A stretch of 13,817 nucleotides of DNA from Flavipsychrobacter stenotrophus. Lineage in GTDB: Bacteria > Bacteroidota > Bacteroidia > Chitinophagales > Chitinophagaceae. The first letter of the stretch is position 1, and every line of letters starts with the position of its first letter. The stretch is from positions 1 to 13,817 of the forward strand of contig CANCOG010000065.1 of the NCBI GenBank assembly GCA_947379685.1. The letters run 5' to 3'. Positions 9,470-13,817 of the stretch are shown here, piece by piece. Both the position numbers and the translations under genes were made by a program. Below the pieces are notes generated by a model. That model was not told the DNA's origin and searched no databases. It saw nothing but the letters and a program-made list of their open reading frames with translations.

Positions 9470-11317
9470 ATGAGTACTTATAATGATAATTTACACTCAA
9501 GTATTGTGGCTTCGATGCAAATGCAGAATGTTGAATTGGAACAGATTTCCTCTCAGCAAGATGCAGCAATGTTCACACTATTTTATGCCGAAGGTGCGAC
9601 GGTTACTGCATTCCAAAAGTTGAATGATGCCAACACCAACGTGGAAAACAGCAGCACAATTTTAACGCAGGCGGTTGCATGCAGCAGCTTATCCAACAAT
9701 GTTTTGCTTTCTGCCAACCAGGCTAGCAATTATATAAACCAGTCAATTACCAACATTAGCATAAGTGCATCTAATGTACAAGTAGCTTCAAATGCAATTG
9801 TGAGACTGGCAGGCGATATGGGCAATATTTTTGCCATCATTAACGCTGCAGATTTTAAGGAAAGTATTTATAAGCTCGCTAACACCGCTCTCTTTAATTT
9901 AAATACGACGGCTTATTGTGCTGAAATTGCTTCGAAAATTGCCATGGATGCCTCCGCCGCAACAGCGGAGGTAACTGCAGCCCAGGTAAAAAGTAAGGCA
10001 AAGAATACAAATGACCTGACAACCACTTTGTTGAATACATGTCAGGCAAATTACAATTCAGTTACATCCTCCTTAGATGCATGTAAAAGTGTATATGGTA
10101 ATGCAAGTGCAATAGAAAAGAAAGCGGAGGGAGCAATGGAAGATTTAAAGACCGATTTTATATCGACTGGGCAATCTTTGAAAAACATGAATTTGAACTT
10201 AAATATGGGCTTAAATGTTGCATTTAGCAAGCCTGTTAAAATAAGTGAAACGTTGCAAAATGATCCATTCGTTTTAATGGCAAATGTGTCCTTCCTTAGT
10301 CTGACCGATCCTTTTATTGACGTTCCACAAGACCCTAGAGTATCGTCCGCGCCGATTGCAAATCCTATAAAAGAGTATTACCTTATAGCAGTTAAGCAAA
10401 ATATTAAATATACGTTCTCGATAGAAAATGCTCAAAATCTTGTCTTTTCCAGCAAGAGTGACATCAATCCAGATGACATAAGTGACAAACCGACAAAAGC
10501 AAACCCAGTATTGAACAAGTTTATCAAAGTCGATTTTAAGCCTGTCCCTGAGCAGAAAAAAATTGAGCAGTTGGTTTATTTTCAACGTTCGACTGATAGC
10601 ACGGAAAAATTAAAACAAGAAGTTGTATCGAAAAAGGATGTGTTTAATGAAAATCTATTGGCATACGATTCGGACGGAGACCCAATTAAATGGGGTAATA
10701 ACTATTCCTTTTTTGTATATGCTGTCTATACCGATGTACATAAGCGAAACCTGAATTCCTTCGACGATTTCCTATCGGCACCATCCCGCGGATTTTTACC
10801 CGAATCGAAATTACGTGCGGCGTCAAATTTGATTGTAATAACTTCTTTGGTTGCTGGGAAAAAGACGACCAAATTGAATTTTTCAGTTTCACAAATTAAC
10901 GTTCCGGCAATAGACGGGCTTGTGACCTTTCGCGCAATGTTTCTTCCCTATCAGAAAGACGTGCCAGATGGATTGCTGACGATGGAAAAATTGTGTAATA
11001 TAGAAAGGGAGGTATTTGGCAATGAATTGGTAAATGCCGTAAGCTCCATGAAGAGCGGAGCGGTTATACCGATTTACTTCAATTTGAACCTTGCCGAGAA
11101 TATTCATGCCGATAATTACTTGACACCAGAGTTACATCACACAACAAACAAAGACGGCAGCATAACCTATGATGCAATTATTCATGAGGACACAACTGAC
11201 GTTTTCGGGAACCTTTTGATCGTTGGAGATATGTATGTGCCAGTTGTGCTATCTTTTATTGATAATGCTGCATATGTAAATATATTATCTGAACTAAATT
11301 ACATTTATAAACATTAA
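9470..11317 (+). CDS. Unrecognised two-part CIS-linked protein: helical N-terminus, strand-rich C-terminus
   Basis: This 615-aa protein matches no family I recognise. Residues about 1-240 are rich in Ala, Asn, Ser, Thr and Gln with heptad-like hydrophobic spacing, so they are probably long helices or coiled coil. Cysteines occur at 71, 150, 191 and 205, all inside helices. From about 260 to the end the composition changes to strand-like segments (YYLIAVKQNIKYTFSIE at 303-319, NYSFFVYAVYTD at 411-422, then LSAPSRGFL), suggesting one or two Ig/FN3-like domains. An acidic YDSDGDP (399-405) could bind a metal. There is no signal peptide, membrane helix or secretion tail. The ATG follows an A-rich leader (AATATAAAA). 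The next gene starts 11 nt downstream and has a possibly related helical region. Position between tape measure and ATPase suggests a CIS-associated role: cargo, fibre, or tube/baseplate accessory. Function is unknown; the domain reading is inference from composition and pattern. Confidence 0.6.
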   Translation: MSTYNDNLHSSIVASMQMQNVELEQISSQQDAAMFTLFYAEGATVTAFQKLNDANTNVENSSTILTQAVACSSLSNNVLLSANQASNYINQSITNISISASNVQVASNAIVRLAGDMGNIFAIINAADFKESIYKLANTALFNLNTTAYCAEIASKIAMDASAATAEVTAAQVKSKAKNTNDLTTTLLNTCQANYNSVTSSLDACKSVYGNASAIEKKAEGAMEDLKTDFISTGQSLKNMNLNLNMGLNVAFSKPVKISETLQNDPFVLMANVSFLSLTDPFIDVPQDPRVSSAPIANPIKEYYLIAVKQNIKYTFSIENAQNLVFSSKSDINPDDISDKPTKANPVLNKFIKVDFKPVPEQKKIEQLVYFQRSTDSTEKLKQEVVSKKDVFNENLLAYDSDGDPIKWGNNYSFFVYAVYTDVHKRNLNSFDDFLSAPSRGFLPESKLRAASNLIVITSLVAGKKTTKLNFSVSQINVPAIDGLVTFRAMFLPYQKDVPDGLLTMEKLCNIEREVFGNELVNAVSSMKSGAVIPIYFNLNLAENIHADNYLTPELHHTTNKDGSITYDAIIHEDTTDVFGNLLIVGDMYVPVVLSFIDNAAYVNILSELNYIYKH

Positions 11318-11328
11318 AATTTTATTTT

Positions 11329-12471
11329 ATGTCAAACATGACAGTGCGTAATTATCCACAAAAGTATAGTGTAACTGATAAAAAGAAGGCAGAACTCGAT
11401 GCACTCCGCATTCAGGTTGATGCTGCGCAGGCAGTTGTTGTACAAAATCAGGCAATAGTTAATTCCCTTGCAGATAAGTCACAAAAATTTAATGGTTTTC
11501 TGACCACCGCCGATGCAAGGCGAACAAAAACACTTGCCGATAAAAATCAATTTGATCAGGTGCTTGAAGTGTCAAGTGATTTAAAAGATAATTCCACTTT
11601 AGCATTGGTGAAAATTCAAGGGGCCGGTGATAATGATCAAACTTCTGCAGTTTACTTAACAAATGCGTTGGGAAGCCAATGCAAGGATGTCATTGATAAG
11701 TTGATCTATTCCGCTGAAATGGTAAATCGGCTGGCGGCAGTCGTTATCAGGGAAAAAGCACTTAATCCTTTAATATCTGATGATTTGGTATCTATGCTCG
11801 CTCAGGCAGGTAGCGATGCAAACAATGCTGTTACATTGGCGCTAATTGCGCTTAAGTCATCTGCCGCAGCTTGTGCATCAAACGTAGAAGCTGAAGCTGC
11901 ATTGTCGCTTGAGAACATGCAGTCGCAAAATTTATTTGCTTTAATGAGCGGCATTGGTCAGAAGGTACAACGGAGCTTGTTGGAGAGAATTGAAGCAGCG
12001 TTTGAAAGAGAACTCGCAAAAATTGATCTTGGAGACCTTCTTAATGAGCACAGCAGTATAATCAGTCAGTCATTTGGCGATGCATTTAACAAAACACAAA
12101 ATCAGGGTGTGATAGCTATCAATGCACTTTCAGTATTTATAGATTTTTTTAAAGCCGATTTAATTGCTGCTTCAAAGAATTCAAAAATTGTGCAGGATAT
12201 TATTCATGATTTAATTAGCTGCCTTGAATCTGCCTGGAAGGCGGTATTCCACGGCTCTGGAAATGAAGCAGCTGACGACATTTCATTAAAAGCTCTGATC
12301 ACTAAGGAATATACTAATGCGTTGCACAACTATTCAACTATTTTTAAAGCCAACCAGGAGGTTACCGGGCAATTGAATTTTGCCACACAACAACTTAATA
12401 AGTCTCAGGTCACCCTCAGTTCATTACAATCGGGTTTTGCTGCAGCCAATGCTGCAGCCCTGGCTAATTAA
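11329..12471 (+). CDS. Unrecognised all-helical CIS-linked protein
   Basis: This 380-aa protein appears helical throughout: Ala/Leu/Gln/Asn-rich with few Gly or Pro. Residues 18-90 and 320-375 look like coiled coils that could pack against each other as an antiparallel bundle. A middle hydrophobic stretch (VIAINALSVFIDFF, 261-274) follows a charged amphipathic helix (LLERIEAAFERELAKIDL, 217-234). The segment around C118 (LTNALGSQCKDVIDKL...SAEMV) and the one around C182 (ALKSSAAACA) resemble segments around C71 and C150 of the preceding protein, suggesting a shared ancestor. It starts 11 nt after the upstream stop at an ATG with an A/T-only leader; an alternative ATG lies three codons in. No signal peptide is evident. 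Possible roles are CIS cargo, an inner-lumen or cap protein, or a helical pore-forming component. None is proven. The gene ends shortly before a strong inverted repeat. Confidence 0.6.
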   Translation: MSNMTVRNYPQKYSVTDKKKAELDALRIQVDAAQAVVVQNQAIVNSLADKSQKFNGFLTTADARRTKTLADKNQFDQVLEVSSDLKDNSTLALVKIQGAGDNDQTSAVYLTNALGSQCKDVIDKLIYSAEMVNRLAAVVIREKALNPLISDDLVSMLAQAGSDANNAVTLALIALKSSAAACASNVEAEAALSLENMQSQNLFALMSGIGQKVQRSLLERIEAAFERELAKIDLGDLLNEHSSIISQSFGDAFNKTQNQGVIAINALSVFIDFFKADLIAASKNSKIVQDIIHDLISCLESAWKAVFHGSGNEAADDISLKALITKEYTNALHNYSTIFKANQEVTGQLNFATQQLNKSQVTLSSLQSGFAAANAAALAN

Positions 12472-12475
12472 AACC

Positions 12476-12526
12476 GACAATTCCCCCATGCCATACTTTT
12501 CCTGCTTGGCATGGGGAAATGTTGTC
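12476..12526 (+). repeat. Imperfect inverted repeat; possible terminator or RNA-processing hairpin
   Basis: A perfect 9-bp stem (CCCCATGCC at 12484-12492 with GGCATGGGG at 12508-12516) closes a 15-nt loop. It is extended outward by TT/AA pairs past a C-A mismatch, and then by GACAA (12476-12480) with TTGTC (12522-12526). It begins four nt after the preceding stop codon. No T-run follows, so it is not a classic intrinsic terminator. It could partly terminate, stabilise the upstream mRNA, or separate expression of the next gene from the pair before it. Confidence 0.75.
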
Positions 12527-12562
12527 GCCGCTACGTAGATTACACATTTAAAAATCAAATTA

Positions 12563-13480
12563 ATGGAATCAGTTTTCAGAAATTTTTACAGAAATTGTTA
12601 TTTACGGACTAACGGGTTTATGCCCGCCCAGCCACTCGATCATTTGTTTTTTCCGGGTGACTTTTTCCAGATCAGGAACGGTGAGCTTTTCGTTTTAGGA
12701 AATATTTTTCGGAATGGCGTGATTGATCAGGGCGATTGCAAGATCGGGACCGGAATCAAGCAGAACCCAGCTAACTGGCAATTTAGCGATGGTGTTTCCA
12801 GGCCTTACTTAGGGCGTGGGGTTGGTAAGGATTTAGACGGTGAATTTGAATACAGCAAGCAGTTGCTGGCATTCACGGCGCGGGGCAGTTTCATGTTCAA
12901 GGGCAGCAACCCAGAATCGGTCAAGATCCTGAATTTTAACGACCTGCAGTCGGCATTGATCATTAAAATGACTCAGACCATGTTCTCGTTTCGTGAATTG
13001 TATATTGTAACTGAGGTAGTAGCGCCTTCAGACTGGGTATTGGCGGTGGCCGGGGCTTCGAACGCCGAGCTCGAAATTGCGGCAGATAGCGGAGATTCGG
13101 TAACTGTAGATGTGTTTGGGCACCATAAATCAAGAACAATTCAATCGCGGGATATCGAATATTATCACCATGAACGGAACCGGAAACCAACATTTTTCAA
13201 GGCCAAAAAATTGGTGGTTCAAGATGAACGGAAAGAAGTATTTATTAGTGATCTACTCAGGCAACGCATGGATGTAAATCAGTGGGCAAGAAATTTCTTT
13301 GACTATGATTTTCACGCTGAAAGCTTGAATTACCATCAAATGCCTGCAAATGCTGGTGCCAGCGTTTTGGATATGTTACAGGCAAACGAGTTGAATCCTA
13401 ATACTGCCCTTCAATACTTCAGGTGGGGTGATGCCAATTTAGATGATATTGAAAAACTATTTACGATATATGGACATTAA
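12563..13480 (+). CDS. Unrecognised CIS-linked protein, possible gasdermin-like pore former (speculative)
   Basis: This 305-aa protein is not one I can assign. It has an aromatic-rich N-terminus (VFRNFYRNCYLRTNGF), then FFPGDFFQIRNGELFVLGNIF (29-49). A Gly-rich middle follows, then alternating strand-like segments, a helix-like DLQSALIIKM (127-136) and ELYIVTEVV (145-153). The order of a DLQ-type helix, then a 'LYVVTE' strand, then a variable strand and loop region recalls gasdermin N-terminal domains, and the size fits. This is a weak, remembered pattern, not an identification. The last 75 residues look helical and charged. GC content by hand count is about 45%, against about 39% in the preceding gene, with one 60-nt stretch above 60%, so it may have a separate origin. 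The ATG follows an A-rich leader. Its end overlaps the ATPase start by 11 nt, which implies translational coupling. Alternatives are a structural accessory protein or a non-toxic cargo. Confidence 0.55.
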   Translation: MESVFRNFYRNCYLRTNGFMPAQPLDHLFFPGDFFQIRNGELFVLGNIFRNGVIDQGDCKIGTGIKQNPANWQFSDGVSRPYLGRGVGKDLDGEFEYSKQLLAFTARGSFMFKGSNPESVKILNFNDLQSALIIKMTQTMFSFRELYIVTEVVAPSDWVLAVAGASNAELEIAADSGDSVTVDVFGHHKSRTIQSRDIEYYHHERNRKPTFFKAKKLVVQDERKEVFISDLLRQRMDVNQWARNFFDYDFHAESLNYHQMPANAGASVLDMLQANELNPNTALQYFRWGDANLDDIEKLFTIYGH

Positions 13481-13817
13481 TCAAAACATTACAACGTTAA
13501 ACGAGGAAATTGATTGGTTGCAGGCAGTAATTGACCAGGCAATCATTACTTACCTGATACAGGAAGGACATGAAAAACAATGGCGTGATATTCCGTTGCC
13601 TGACCTCAATGAGTCCGATGGACCTTATGCTGAGTATGTTAATACTAATCAGTTAGGGAAATTGGATCGGCTTGCCATAGCTTTAGCCATTGCACCGCAT
13701 ATAAGGCCAGAAGCGCTCGATATTTTTTTTGCGAAAAACCAACTCTATGACCGTGGCTTTACCGAGTTTGGCGGTGCAACCGATAAAAACTACAGTGGGT
13801 TCCTGCCCACCGGGCAA
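13470..13817 (+). CDS. CIS AAA+ ATPase (Afp15/Pvc15-like), N-terminal 116 residues, 3'-truncated
   Basis: The frame starts at the ATG at 13470, inside the end of the previous gene, and stays open to the last base. The visible 116 residues match the N-terminal region of eCIS ATPases. They contain an EIDWLQAVIDQAI helix near residue 13 and a proline-containing IPLPDL. A segment KLDRLAIALAIAPHIRPEALDIFF follows at about 64-87, then the diagnostic FTEFGG and GFLPTGQ near the truncated end. The Walker A, Walker B and arginine finger would lie in the AAA+ core beyond the window, so catalytic residues cannot be checked. In Afp-type systems this ATPase is needed for particle assembly. No earlier in-frame start is obvious, and the 11-nt overlap supports this one. 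Recognition is confident because the conserved N-terminal block is nearly complete. Confidence 0.88.
   Translation, partial: MDINQNITTLNEEIDWLQAVIDQAIITYLIQEGHEKQWRDIPLPDLNESDGPYAEYVNTNQLGKLDRLAIALAIAPHIRPEALDIFFAKNQLYDRGFTEFGGATDKNYSGFLPTGQ

Noticed and set aside
9951..9971. Perfect 7-bp inverted repeat (CCTCCGC / GCGGAGG) inside the 615-aa gene
   Set aside because: It falls in an Ala/Ser/Thr-rich coding stretch where GCC/GCG codons can produce such pairing by chance, and it has no T-run or gene-boundary position.
12439..12459. Direct repeat GCTGCAGCC, twice with 3-nt spacer
   Set aside because: Explained by the Ala-rich C-terminus of the 380-aa protein (AAANAAA); not an attachment site or recombination repeat.
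1..13817. Complete phage tail or type VI secretion locus rather than eCIS
   Set aside because: The CIS_TMP-type C-terminus and the Afp15-like ATPase N-terminus are typical of eCIS; no T6SS membrane-complex genes or phage capsid, lysis or integrase genes are visible. The genes outside the window could still change the subtype.

Overview
This window lies inside a contractile injection system (CIS) gene cluster of the extracellular type (eCIS: Afp, PVC, MAC and AlgoCIS relatives). The host is most probably a member of the Bacteroidota. Reasons: the DNA is AT-rich (about 39% GC by hand count in the gene at 11329, about 45% in the gene at 12563); start codons mostly follow A/T-rich leaders without a clear Shine-Dalgarno sequence; and the baseplate, tape-measure and ATPase proteins carry motifs I associate with Bacteroidota CIS clusters. 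The genus cannot be named. There are no rRNA, tRNA, CRISPR, transposase or integrase signals.

All seven genes are on the + strand, closely packed, and read as one operon that runs off both ends. (1) 2-1840: C-terminal part of a baseplate J-like protein (5' end outside the window). (2) 1841-4528: a second large baseplate protein, starting directly after the previous stop codon. (3) 4554-9359: a 1601-aa CIS tape-measure protein with internal repeats of about 200 residues and a typical conserved C-terminal domain. (4) 9470-11317 and (5) 11329-12471: two proteins with helical N-terminal or full-length regions that I do not recognise; they may be distant relatives of each other. A 51-nt imperfect inverted repeat follows at 12476-12526. 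(6) 12563-13480: an unrecognised 305-aa protein with higher GC content. (7) 13470-13817: the N-terminus of the eCIS AAA+ ATPase, overlapping gene 6 by 11 nt and truncated by the window end.

Working model: genes 1 and 2 build the baseplate wedges, gene 3 sets tube length and sits in the tube lumen or on the spike side during assembly, and gene 7 supplies the assembly ATPase. Sheath, tube, spike and cap genes would be expected outside the window. Genes 4-6 sit between tape measure and ATPase and are the novel part. They are candidates for cargo or toxins, or for lineage-specific structural parts. The most speculative idea is that gene 6 has a gasdermin-like pore-forming fold and that genes 4 and 5 form a two-component helical system. 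Structure prediction would test both.
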